Of a stretch of DNA of 64,000 bases, positions 1-14,973 are shown piece after piece. Location: the NCBI GenBank assembly GCA_025667525.1, contig CM046876.1, positions 16,665,320 through 16,729,319 of the forward strand. Reading direction: 5' to 3'. The notes under the pieces are model-generated. The model ran no database searches. It had not been told where the DNA came from and was given only the letters and a program-made list of their open reading frames with translations. The translations under genes and the position numbers were made by a program. Source of the stretch: Glebionis coronaria (lineage: Eukaryota; Streptophyta; Magnoliopsida; Asterales; Asteraceae). Every line of letters begins with the position of its first letter. Position 1 is the first letter of the stretch.

Positions 1-839
1 TGGGATGAGCTCGATATTAAATTCTACTTCACGTGCAGGCGGTATGCCCGAAAGTTCTTTTGGAAATACATCTGGAAATTCTGACACTATCGGCTGATTC
101 TGAATTGATGGGGATTCAGCATCCATGTCATGAATAGTAGCTAGATAACCCTCGCAACCATGTGAAAGTAGTACACGTGCTTGCAGGGTTGATATGATTT
201 GTACAGACCTGCCGGGTACGAACCCGTTATGAATGTACTCTGGCGCATTAACATCCCCAAAGATGACTCGATATGAATGGTAGTCAATGGTAGCATGATG
301 CTTGGATAGCCAATCCATGCCCAAAATCATGTCAAAATCATTCATGTCCAGCGGAAGTGCGTCAACAGGACGAACCTTGTCGTCAAACTCTAGAGGAAGA
401 CTCTTGTACACATGGGTTATACGTACAGAGTCTCTCAAAGGCGTGGAAATACTCAGTATATTCTCTAGTGGCATGGGGAGTATCCTAACATTCTTGGCAT
501 AAGCAATAGAAATGATCGAGTGAGTAGCACTCGTATCAAACAGTACACATGCAGCTTGACCATACATATACAAGATTCCAGTGATGGTACCTGTAGACTT
601 GTTGGCCTGATCGCGAGATGTCGTGTAAACGCGTCCAGTAGGAGGAGGCGGCTTGGTATCAGCATGTCCCGATGTACCCTCCATCTGGCCCTTGCGGCAA
701 TCCTTCATGCGATGGCCAGGAAGGCCATACTTGAAGCATGCGTCACTGTCGCGACGACATGTCCCTAGGTGCCTATGATGGCATGTAGAGCAAAGAGGAT
801 GAGTATATCCTCCAGCAAGTGTCCTGACTGGCTGAGAGC

Positions 840-912
840 CTGATAAAAACAATATACATGAGACATGATAATGGGTACAAAGGACAATGAGGATAATCGT
901 AAGATTTAATTC
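840..912 (-). other. Intron-like gap 3 in gag of element A (73 nt, donor mutated)
   Basis: On the minus strand the acceptor is TTTTTATCAG|GCTCTCAG. The donor position reads GAATTA where element C has GTATTA, so the splice donor is lost in this copy. Joining the flanks restores the gag frame across the gap (...PNRPAIT-GSQPVRT...). Confidence 0.6.
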
Positions 913-992
913 CAGTGATAGCTGGACGGTTAGGCTGTGAACCTCTCTGGTTCTGGTCCCTACCGTTACCATGATTCCTGGTAGAAGATTTT

Positions 993-1055
993 CTAATGTG
1001 TCAGAATTAAGAATCATAACATGTAATCATAAGAAAAATGCGTAAGTATAAGGAC
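993..1055 (-). other. Intron-like gap 2 in gag of element A (63 nt)
   Basis: On the minus strand the donor is CAGCAG|GTCCTTATAC and the acceptor is GACACATTAG|AAAA. It separates the Q-rich stretch from a Q/N/R-rich stretch. The matching gap in element C has donor GTCCCTTA. Phase is off by one base as read, so this is the weakest of the three. Confidence 0.45.
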
Positions 1056-1194
1056 CTGCTGCTGTTGGAAGTGTCCAGCGTTGTTACGGTAATTATCATT
1101 ACCGCCACGCTTATCTATAGCAGAACGGTCGTTAGTCTGACCGTTTCCCTTGGGCTGATTTGGTTGTTGCCGAGACCGGTCCCCAGTCTTCTGC

Positions 1195-1277
1195 CTGGAA
1201 GATACAATTTAAAGAGATGAAATATTGACATAACTATAAGAATACGGATTGATCACCGCTTGAATACGAATGTTTAC
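1195..1277 (-). other. Intron-like gap 1 in gag of element A (83 nt)
   Basis: On the minus strand the donor is AAGAG|GTAAACATTC and the acceptor is ATCTTCCAG|GCAG. The interior is AT-rich and non-coding. Element C has a homologous gap with GT and AG ends at the same place. Phase is not restored here as read, because A carries other indels nearby; it is restored in C. Confidence 0.6.
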
Positions 1278-2435
1278 CTCTTATCGGGTCTCTCTGCTTC
1301 CCCGAACTCATCTCTCTCTGCAGCATCTCCAGCTTACGTGCTGCATCGGCCACTTGTGCTACCGTGTTGAACGTAGCACACACCAAGTTGTTTGCGACCG
1401 ATGTACGAAGAGCCCACCTGAAGTGGTGTGCTTGCTCTTCAGGAGTACCTGCTGCTGCACCAAGGAAACCAGCTAAGCGAAGAAAGCGCTGCATGAACTC
1501 GTTGCTATTCTCCCTAGCTATCTGTCGGATCCGGATGGTACTCTCTCTTCAGCTTGTCTTGCTCAGCCTTGGGAAAGAACTACTCCATGACCCTATCCTG
1601 AACTGAGCCCATGTCAAACCAGCCACCCAATCATCACCTCCCTCAGAATGCTTTAGTGCTATCCACCATGCTAACACATCACCTTCGAACCGGTAGCATG
1701 CCAACCTCGACTTGAAAATGGGGCCATAGCCCATAGCATCGAAGATCTTCTCAATGTGAGCCAACCAGCTTTCAGCTTCACTAGGGCTATCTGTTCACTC
1801 GAAAGCTCGAGGACGGAGCTTATTAAATCTCTCCAACCATGTGGCAAATGTTGCTGGAGGAGGAGGAGGAGGTACTGGTGATGCTGCTGATTGTTGGCAA
1901 CTTGAACCTCAGCCCTGATTTCGTTCCTCTGCTGAGGAAGCATAGCTTGCATTATAGCTTGGATTGCTGCATTGAGTTGTTCCTGCTCGCGTGTGAGAAC
2001 CATCTGACAGTATAACATAAAATACATGAATAAACTGATCAAAACATAAACTATATACATGAAAAAAAAAATTATACCAATAAATCATGAGAAAATTTTT
2101 ATGCAGGAAAACTAGTACATGAATGCATGATGCAGTCTTATGAAAACTTTTGTATGCGCGATAATGAACGCCTATGGTCAGTTCACCCAAAACAAAAGAC
2201 ATGGCGAGGGGAAGCCTATGGGTCGGTCCCAAATTTAAAAGTTTCGATAAAACACATGCGACTAAATAGGGCCAGTCCTGTACCAACCATTACTTAGTCA
2301 TAAACCTGCGACAATGACATATATATGTATGCATGAAAATAATGAATCCATGAAAACCGACTGTCAGTTCTAGGAAGACCATAGTGACTACCCACTAATC
2401 ACAAGTCATGTTTTGAGAGCCTACAGGTCGAAGCC

Positions 2436-2448
2436 TTGGCTCTGATAC
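2436..2448 (-). promoter_or_regulatory. Element A primer-binding site, left half
   Basis: Minus-strand GTATCAGAGCCAA matches the initiator tRNA-Met primer site TGGTATCAGAGCCA. The first bases of the site lie at 12208-12209, on the other side of element D. The intact counterpart is in element C at 50466-50479. Confidence 0.85.
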
Positions 2449-4977
2449 TGTAAAACCCGTAAAAATAAGGTCATAATTTAATTCTATTTTCAATTATTTT
2501 GAAGTATTTTATAACGTTAAATATTATTATGTTTAACGGTTTAAGTTGAAACCGATATTAAATATTATATTTTAATATTTTGACAAGCAACGAGGACTAC
2601 TAGTGATCGCGATACCGACGGATGCCAAAAATTTTATATTTTACTATCGATCGTATCGATATTTAATATTTTCGACGATATCGTTTTAATTACGTATCGA
2701 GTCGTTATATTATTATTTTTCGTGTGCGTTTAAACTTTTAAGTATTTTTACGAAACCCGAGTCTCGTAAATATTTTAAAATTTACAATTTATATTTTCTA
2801 CCCTCTTAAACTATTTTATTCCATCTTAGACCAAAACTATCACAAATTGGCAAAAATTACCCTAACCTTACACTATATATAATAATTCCACTATCTCATT
2901 TTCATTTTAAAATTCATTTAACCAAAATTTCTTCCTTCCTCCTCTATTTTTCTTTCTTAGCCATATACCCCATCAACACCAATCATCAAAATTTTTGATG
3001 ATCAACTTTGATCCATCCAAAAACAAAACAAGTCCCATTCCTATTTTTGAAAGGTGATTCTAATGATACCATTTTTACTTACATGCATCAAGTTTTATTT
3101 TTTTTATCGTTGTTAGGTGGAGATTTTGATCATGCATATGTTACTAGTGATGATCAAATGATGTTATTGCAATGTTTTTGTTAAAAAGTTGATTTTTAAT
3201 TTTTGGGTTTTTGATTTTGATGATGATACAAGTGTTAGGAATGGTGTATGATGATATTAGAGTATAGGAATGACCATTTCTATGGTTGGTTTTGGTCAAA
3301 AAGTTGATTTTGTACAAGATTTTGGTACCCATTTTATAGCAGTAGGTAAACTGAAAAATCCGAAATTTTATGTTTTGAAAATGACTTAACTTATAGCCTA
3401 GGCTTGTAGATAATTTCCTTAGCTTCGATTTGATATAAGGTAGAGCTTCTAGCTCAAAACGAGCGCGAAGTTACACTAGTTTGATTTTCGTGTACCGGGA
3501 GACGAGTGTCGACACAATCCGAAAATTGTTGTCGATATTTGGATCGAATCTCGGGGACTATAAAATGAGTTTCAAAATTATTCAAGGGCTGTTCTCAGGC
3601 TCCAAGTTTAGCATTTTGAGTCTATTTTTAGAATCAAGTGGCGGTTTTACAAATGGAGTTGTTTAGAATTGTCAAAATGGTTTCGTAAGTCAAGGTCGCT
3701 AAACTGTCCGGATTTTGTGATCAAAAATGAGTCGGGCAGGGAACTTTAGAAGTAAAATCTTTTAATCTTTTAAGTAAGTTCTCTGAGTAGTATCATAAAA
3801 ATTTGAAATGTTTAAGTATGGGAAAACGGCTTGGACATTCGATATGTTCCGACAGATTTTTATTAAAGGCATAGAACAATAAAATGAATACATAGGAGAG
3901 TATAATAGAACCACTTGCATCGTTTTCTCTCGAGTTGTCGTGATTTTATACTTGAGTTTGATTTTATTAAGTATCATTTATTTCTCGAGTCTATTATTAA
4001 TGTACGCACCTTATTTGCTAGGTTGCGGTTGTCGTGTTTTTCGGGCATCTACTATCGTCGGCGATCGTCTTCAACTACTATAAGTACTAAGGTGAGTCTA
4101 TAGCCTCGCTTTATACTAGTTATTAAATGATTTTAAACCCGCGAGGGGGAATACATGTTTTATAAAGTTAGAAAACAAGATATTTATGGTATGCTTTGTC
4201 CCTCTATGAATGGACCCGTGGTTGCCTTTAAATTGCATTAAGTGATTGCCTTTGTTAAAGCCTCAATTATGGACCGTTAACTAGCTTATGATGGGCTAGC
4301 CGCTAGTACAACTAATAGATCTATGGGGGAAGCCGCCCCGGTTCAGTTTTTGTGGACTTGTCATAGAAGCTTAGGCCCGACCTCCACACTGTTTGGACAT
4401 ATTGTATTGAGAAGTCAGGTATACGGCAATGTACCATTAATCTAGAGGTAACCGACAATTAATAAATCTCCTGTCTTATCAGACCTCTAAAGGGAGTGTC
4501 TAAGGGCTCGGTTCCATGAGCTTATTGCAATTTATGCTATATACAATTATCATTGTTGATGCAAATTATTATTTGATGCTTATAAGCATGCCACAAACTT
4601 ATAATCTTTGCTTGTGTTCAAATTGATTACATAAACCTATAGATTCACTCGGCATTTTTGGTGATTGTTTTACTCACATGTATTTCAGGTAATCATGAAG
4701 TGGAAGCTTGGAGGTCACGGGAATGAAGTTGTGCACTGCTTTTGTTGTTCAAACTCTTTGATTTATTTATCGTTCCATTTTTAAAACAAACTAATATGTT
4801 GTTTTAACTTATCTTTTGGTAACGATTACTTGGGACTACGCTACTCTGATAAATGTTTTAGGAACGATAAATCTAAAACGTATCTTTTCGAGTCGTTCTT
4901 TATAAATTATGTGTTGTTGTATCATTGTTTAGCACCCAAAGATGTATTCCGCTGCGTGTAAATTTGGGGGTGTTAAA
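2449..4977 (+). repeat. Element D 5' LTR
   Basis: It starts TGTAAAACCCGTAAAAATAAG and ends GGGGGTGTTAAA, immediately before the primer site. It is 2,529 bp and co-linear with 9658-12202. It contains no credible gene. The short ORFs recur identically in both LTR copies (for example minus 3144-3332 and 10343-10531), as expected of repeat shadows. Confidence 0.92.
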
Positions 4978-4980
4978 GAT

Positions 4981-4998
4981 TGGTACCAGAGCCATGAG
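4981..4998 (+). promoter_or_regulatory. Element D primer-binding site (tRNA-Met type)
   Basis: TGGTACCAGAGCCATGAG lies three bases after the 5' LTR. It matches the plant initiator tRNA-Met site TGGTATCAGAGCC with one T-to-C change. Confidence 0.8.
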
Positions 4999-9480
<4,482 letters not shown>

Positions 9481-9570
9481 ATACAACTTGACGACAAGTT
9501 GCGTTTGGTAAAAGAACCGGTGGAGATCGTGGATCGAGATTCACGTAGGAACGTGAAGACTTCTTTATAA
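9481..9570 (+). pseudogene. Remnant of gypsy pol C-terminus in element D
   Basis: Frame +1 from 9481 reads IQLDDKLRLVKEPVEIVDRD and then SRRNVKTSL before a stop. This resembles the segment after the integrase C-terminal domain of plant Ty3/gypsy polyproteins (LDDKLRFVEEPVEI-type), close to the 3' LTR, which is where it belongs. It is the only recognisable coding trace in element D. Confidence 0.65.
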
Positions 9571-9646
9571 GGAATGTCGTCATCCTTCCGGGTAGTGAAC
9601 AACTCGTGTATGAGGCGAGTTGAGCGCCGGGACGTCGCTCCCTTAA

Positions 9647-9657
9647 GGTGGTGAGGA
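9647..9657 (+). promoter_or_regulatory. Element D polypurine tract
   Basis: GGTGGTGAGGA lies directly before the 3' LTR TGTAAAAC. It is G/A-rich with two T interruptions and is the expected plus-strand primer position. Confidence 0.55.
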
Positions 9658-12202
9658 TGTAAAACCCGTAAAAATAAGATCATAATTTAATTCTATTTTC
9701 AATTATTTTGAAGTATTTTATAACGTTAAATATTATTATGTTTAACGGTTTAAGTTGAAACCGATATTAAATATTATATTTTAATATTTTGATGAGCAAC
9801 GAGGACTCGCGATACCGACGAATGCCAAAAATTTTATATTTTACTATCGATCGTATCGATATTTAATATTTTCGACGATATCGTTTTAATTACGTATCGA
9901 GTCGTTATATTATTATTTTTCGTGTGCGTTTAAACTTTTAAGTATTTTTACGAAACCCGAGTCTCGTAAATATTTTAAAATTTACAATTTATATTTTCTA
10001 CCCTCTTAAACTATTTTATTCCATCTTAGACCAAAACTATCACAAATTGGCAAAAATTACCCTAACCTTACACTATATATAATAATTCCACTATCTCATT
10101 TTCATTTTAAAATTTATTTAACCAAAATTTCTTCCTTCCTCCTCTATTTTTCTTTCTTAGCCATATACCCCATCAACACCAATCATCAAAATTTTGATGA
10201 TCAACTTTGATCCATCCAAAAACAAAACAAGTCCCATTCCTATTTTTGAAAGGTGATTCTAATGATACCATTTTTACTTACATGCATCAAGTTTTATTTT
10301 TTTTATCGTTGTTAGGTGGAGATTTTGATCATGCATATGTTACTAGTGATGATCAAATGATGTTATTGCAATGTTTTTGTTAAAAAGTTGATTTTTAATT
10401 TTTGGGTTTTTGATTTTGATGATGATACAAGTGTTAGGAATGGTGTATGATGATATTAGAGTATAGGAATGACCATTTCTATGGTTGGTTTTGGTCAAAA
10501 AGTTGATTTTGTACAAGATTTTGGTACCCATTTTATAGCAGTAGGTAAACTGAAAAATCCGAAATTTTATGTTTTGAAAATGACTTAACTTATAGCCTAG
10601 GGTTGTAGATAATTTCCTTAGCTTCGATTTGATATAAGGTAGAGCTTCTAGCTCAAAACGAGCGCGAAGTTACACTAGTTTGATTTTCGTGTACCGGGAG
10701 ACGAGTGTCGACACAATCCGAAAATTGTTGTCGATATTTGGATCGAATCTCGGGGAGTATAAAATGAGTTTCAAAATGATTCAAGGGCTGTTCTCAGGCT
10801 CCAAGTTAAGCATTTTGAGTCTATTTTTAGAATCAAGTGGCGGTTTTACAAATGGAGTTGTTTAGAATGGTCAAAATGGTTTCGTAAGTCAAGGTCGCTA
10901 AACTGTCCGGATTTTGTGATTCAAAAATGAGTCGGGCAGGGAACTTTAGAAGTAAAATCTTTTAATGGGCTTTGGATAGGACTTTCTATATATAGTAAGT
11001 AAGTTCTCTGAGTAGTATCATAAAAATTTGAAATGTTTAAGTATGGGAAAACGGCTTGGACATTCGATATGTTCCGGCAGATTTTTATTAAAGGCATAGA
11101 ACAATAAAATGAATACATAGGAGAGTATAATAGAACCACTTGCATCGTTTTCTCTCGAGTTGTCGTGATTTTATACTTGAGTTTGATTTTGTTAAGTATC
11201 ATTTATTTCTCGAGTCTATTATTAATGTACGCACCTTATTTGCTAGGTTGCGGTTGTCGTGTTTTTCGGGCATCTACTATCGTCGGCGATCGTCTTCAAC
11301 TACTATAAGTACTAAGGTGACTCTATAGCCTCGCTTTATACTAGTTATTAAATGATTTTAAACCCGCGAGGGGGAATACATGTTTTATAAAGTTGGAACA
11401 CAAGATTTTTATGGTATGCTTTGTCCCTCTATGAATGGACCCGTGGTTGCCTTTAAATTGCATTAAGTGATTGCCTTTGTTAAAGCCTCAATTATGGACC
11501 GTTAACTAGCTTATGATGGGCTAGCCGCTAGTATAATTAATAGATCTATGGGGGAAGCCGCCCCGGTTCAGTTTTTGTGGACTTGTCATAGAAGCTTAGG
11601 CCCGACCTCCACACTGTTTGGACATATTGTATTGAGAAGTCAGGTATACGGCAATGTACCATTAATCTAGAGGTAATCGACAATTAATAAATCTCCTGTC
11701 TTATCAGACCTCTAAAGGGAGTGTCTAAGGGCTTGGTTCCATGAGCTTATTGCAATTTATGCTATATACAATTATCATTGTTGATGCAAATTATTATTTG
11801 ATGCTTATAAGCATGCCACAAACTTATAATCTTTGCTTGTGTTCAAATTGATTACATAAACCTATAGATTCACTCGGCATTTTTGCTGATTGTTTTACTC
11901 ACATGTATTTCAGGTAATCATGAAGTGGAAGCTTGGAGGTCACGGGAATGAAGTTGTGCACTGCTTTTGTTGTTCAAACTCATTGATTTATTTATCGTTC
12001 CATTTTTAAAACAAACTAATATGTTGTTTTAACTTATCTTTTGGTAACGATTACTTGGGACTACGCTACTCTGATAAATGTTTTAGGAACGATAAATCTA
12101 AAACGTCTCTTTTCGAGTCGTTCTTTATAAATTATGTGTTGTTGTATCATTGTTTAGCACCCAAAGATGTATTCCGCTTCGTGTAAATTTGGGGGTGTTA
12201 AA
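9658..12202 (+). repeat. Element D 3' LTR
   Basis: Copy of 2449-4977, 2,545 bp long. Main differences are a 9-bp deletion near 9806, an insertion of about 24 bp near 10965-10996, and scattered, mostly single-base changes. It ends TGTTAAA, followed by the target duplication GATAC (12203-12207). Confidence 0.92.
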
Positions 12203-12213
12203 GATACCATAAT

Positions 12214-13265
12214 TGTAACACCCCATTTTGATAAATGGAATGTCACGCGTGATTATGGCGTGTCATCAAAGCATACAAGGATAAATGTCTAAACATTACA
12301 TGACCATAAAGGAAATACCGGAATCAAACATCGGTACCCCAAAAGTAGAACTCATCACACACAAACATAAGTACTGTAAATGAAAGGACTAATCAATGTC
12401 CATGGAAATGAGTATCAAAGTATAAAGAAATGCATAAATTAAAGAAGGCCAGGAAGCTTCCAATCCCTATGCACGTACGCTTAAAGTCTACGAGCGTCCT
12501 TGAGTACCTGCCGTTTTGGGAACATGAAAAGGAAAACGGCTGAGCAATACGCTCAGTGCACGGATATACAAGTATAGCATGAATAATATAAGCATATAAA
12601 CATGAAGCAGCGGAAGAGACTAAGTCATGGATAACCTGGTTATATCTTAGTAAAACTGGTTTTATAGTTTGAAAAGCCTTATGTTTATCTTGTAAAAACT
12701 GTTTAACATATTTACCATTAGCCAATATAGGTCATGAAATATCAACGTGCATGAATACTTGGAGGGATGACCTCGTCATGCAAATTAGAGGGGCTGCCTC
12801 TAATTTAATATACTGGTTTTGGTTAGGAGGGATCAGCTCCTTGTGAAGGATGCAAGACACACACTACATTCACACTGAGTAATCTGTTAAAAACATGTAA
12901 ACTAGTATGCACCCATACGCCCCACCTGATAATAATAATAATATGGCCAAAATCTGAAAGGGACGCCACGAGCTATCACTCCGTCGTGGTGAAGTCATAA
13001 CACTGGTGCCTCTAGTGTTATGGTTATGGTACCTCCATAACTAGGTGAAACTGGTCATGCATGTATATGGCTTTAGGTATTCTAATTAAACATAAGCAAT
13101 TCAAAAACATATAAAACATATACTGTGGAAAACAGTTGGCTGCATACGGGGAAATCCTAATAAGGAAGAATGTCCATACTGAAAGGACGGAGAATCCGTA
13201 CCTTATGTCCAGTGATCGAAAAAGACGAACGGAAGAGAGTCCTACTTCGGTATCACTAATGCTAC
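12214..13265 (-). repeat. Element A 5' LTR, part 1 (primer-site side)
   Basis: Starts TGTAACACCCC (plus strand) and matches 50484-51500 of element C's LTR, including the CATGCATGTATAT and GGTACCTCCATAACTAGGTG blocks. It is broken at 13266 by element B and continues at 28114. Confidence 0.9.
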
Positions 13266-14959
13266 TAATACACGGCTTTTGGCTAAGTATAAAATATTGT
13301 TGTCCCAAGTCTTTTCGAATTGATTACCGGTCAAGAGTGCGACTCAATCGTCTTTTGGTGAACAAGAGAATGGTTTTGTTTTGTTTATCTAATTTTAACT
13401 AATAGCAAATAAGTAAGTGTCGTTGAGTAAAGTAGAAGTTTTAAAGATTAAACTAAAATTAAAGACTTTCAAAAATAAATGACGAGAAATTAAACTAATT
13501 AAACGTAAATATGAAAACTTAAAAAGTTAATTAAAATGAAAACTTTGAAAATTTAAATGCTTGAAAATTAAACTAAGATGAACGAGTAAAAATAACACTA
13601 AGGAAATTGGCGGGAAAAATAAATTCAAAAATCAAATTTAACTAAAACTTTAGTAAATTCGCAATATGTAAAAAAAAAGATTAAATTCGCAACTTTAAAA
13701 AGATCAAATTCGCAATACCAAATAAAGATCAAATTCGCAACTTTAAGGAGATCAAAATTCGCAACTTTAAAAAGATCAAATTCGCAACTTTAAAAAGATC
13801 AAATTCGCAACTTTAAAAAGATCAAATTCGCAATATGTAGAAAAAAAAATCAAATTCGCAACTTTAAAAAGATCAAATTCGCAATATGTAAAAAAAAGAT
13901 CAAATTCGCAACTTTAAAAAGATCAAATTCGCAATATGTAAAAAAAAGATCAAATTCGCAACTTTAAAAAGATCAAATTCGCAATACCACATAAATATCA
14001 AATTCGCAACTTTAAAAAGATCAAATTCGCAACTTTAAAAAGATCAAATTCGCAACTTTTAGAAGAATTGCAAAATCGAATCAGATGTTCCTAAAAAATA
14101 GGATCCGGATATAGGACGAAAATAAGCAACTTTTTAACCACTTTTTCAAGGACAATAAGCCAAGAAAAACTCCAATAAGCTGCCAATAAGCTAGGGAGAA
14201 GATCAAAACTTATAAAAACATTAACTTTAAGCCACGAAACATCAAAAAGACATGAACTTTATGTAAAAACTTGATAAAAAGATGATGAAAACAAGATTGT
14301 GATTAACAAGAAAGATTAATAAGATGAAGATTAAGACAAGATGAAGATTAATAAGATTAAGACAAGATTAATAAGATGAAAACAAGAAAGGTAAAAGATT
14401 AAGTTTTCTAGTGAGAGAAAGTTAAGCTTTCTCTCTCTAGAATTTAAAAAACTACAAAAATGAAAGAAAAATAAAGACTAACTCCCCTCCTGATGTGTAT
14501 TAGGAGGGTATTTATAGGAAAAGTGGAAGGAGTGCATGTGTTGCATCTTCTTTCTTTCTTTCTTTCTTCACGTCTTCTCGACTCGACTTCAATTCTTTGT
14601 CTTTTCTCGATGTCGTCTCGGGATTTGAACTTGTCTTTTAATTTTCTTCTTCTATTAGACTTAAGTTCTTCGACTTCATTAAACTTCCGTCTTTAGACTT
14701 TTTCTTCGATAAATCTTCAGAATAGGTCTTGGACTTCCGTTCTTTTTGTACTCTTGATCTTTTGACTTCGTCTTTTCCCGTTTTCTTCGATAAAAGCCCG
14801 TGAAAGCCCGTGTTTTCTTCCTTTTTCATATTTTGGTCCTAAAACACAATAAAAACACAAACCACGCATAATTCCGACTTTTACGACATAAAATACACGT
14901 TTTGGTCTTGTTATTATTGGAAATAAGTGGTAAAAGGATAACTGTTTTCACACTTATTA
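13266..14959 (-). repeat. Element B 3' LTR
   Basis: 1,694 bp, almost identical to 26491-28108 apart from the size of the internal tandem array. On the minus strand the ends read TAATAAGTGTG and GTGTATTA. The related solo LTR at 35209 has canonical TGATAGG and GTATCA at the same positions, so B's terminal TG/CA has mutated. A minus-strand TATA box (CCTATAAATACCC) is at 14506-14518. Confidence 0.92.
13650..14066. repeat. Tandem array in element B 3' LTR, unit about 23 bp
   Basis: About 17 copies of AAATTCGCAACTTTAAAAAG followed by ATC. Some units end in GCAATATGTAAAAAAAAG or GCAATACCA. It lies downstream of the TATA box in LTR sense, so within R/U5. Confidence 0.9.
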
Positions 14960-14973
14960 AATCCCCTACACTT
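14960..14973 (-). promoter_or_regulatory. Element B polypurine tract
   Basis: Minus-strand AAGTGTAGGGGATT abuts the 3' LTR. The core AAGTGTAGGGG recurs at 16595-16608, 16652-16663 and 20486-20499. Confidence 0.75.

Larger units (their letters stand above)
1..2003 (-). pseudogene. Element A gag and aspartic protease, decayed
   Basis: Gag starts at the ATG at 2003-2001 (minus), just after CTGTCAG, and reads MVLTREQEQLNAAIQAIMQ. It continues through a Retrotrans_gag domain (about 1780-1400; 'HIEKIFDAMGYG', 'YRFEGDVLAWW'), a Q/N-rich stretch (about 1195-915) and a zinc knuckle near 740-690 (CFKYGLPGHRMKDC, one Cys changed to Tyr). The retropepsin domain lies at about 560-230. Its active site reads FDTSATHS where element C has FDTGATHS, so the catalytic DTG triad is altered, while the GMDWL strand is kept. 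The reading ends at window base 1 in the linker before reverse transcriptase. Several frameshifts break the frame. Three short intron-like gaps are listed separately. Confidence 0.85.

Noticed and set aside
3144..3332. Identical 62-codon ORF at 3144-3332 and 10343-10531, suggesting a conserved small gene
   Set aside because: It is duplicated only because it lies in the two LTRs of element D; the other LTR ORFs behave the same way.
13650..14066. Regular repeats resembling a CRISPR array
   Set aside because: No unique spacers between the units, it is inside a plant LTR, and copy number differs between sister LTRs; an ordinary tandem repeat.
14493..14829. ORF pairs repeated at 14493-14829 and 27642-27978
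   Set aside because: They lie in the two LTRs of element B, overlap the TATA/leader zone and show no domain; repeat shadows.
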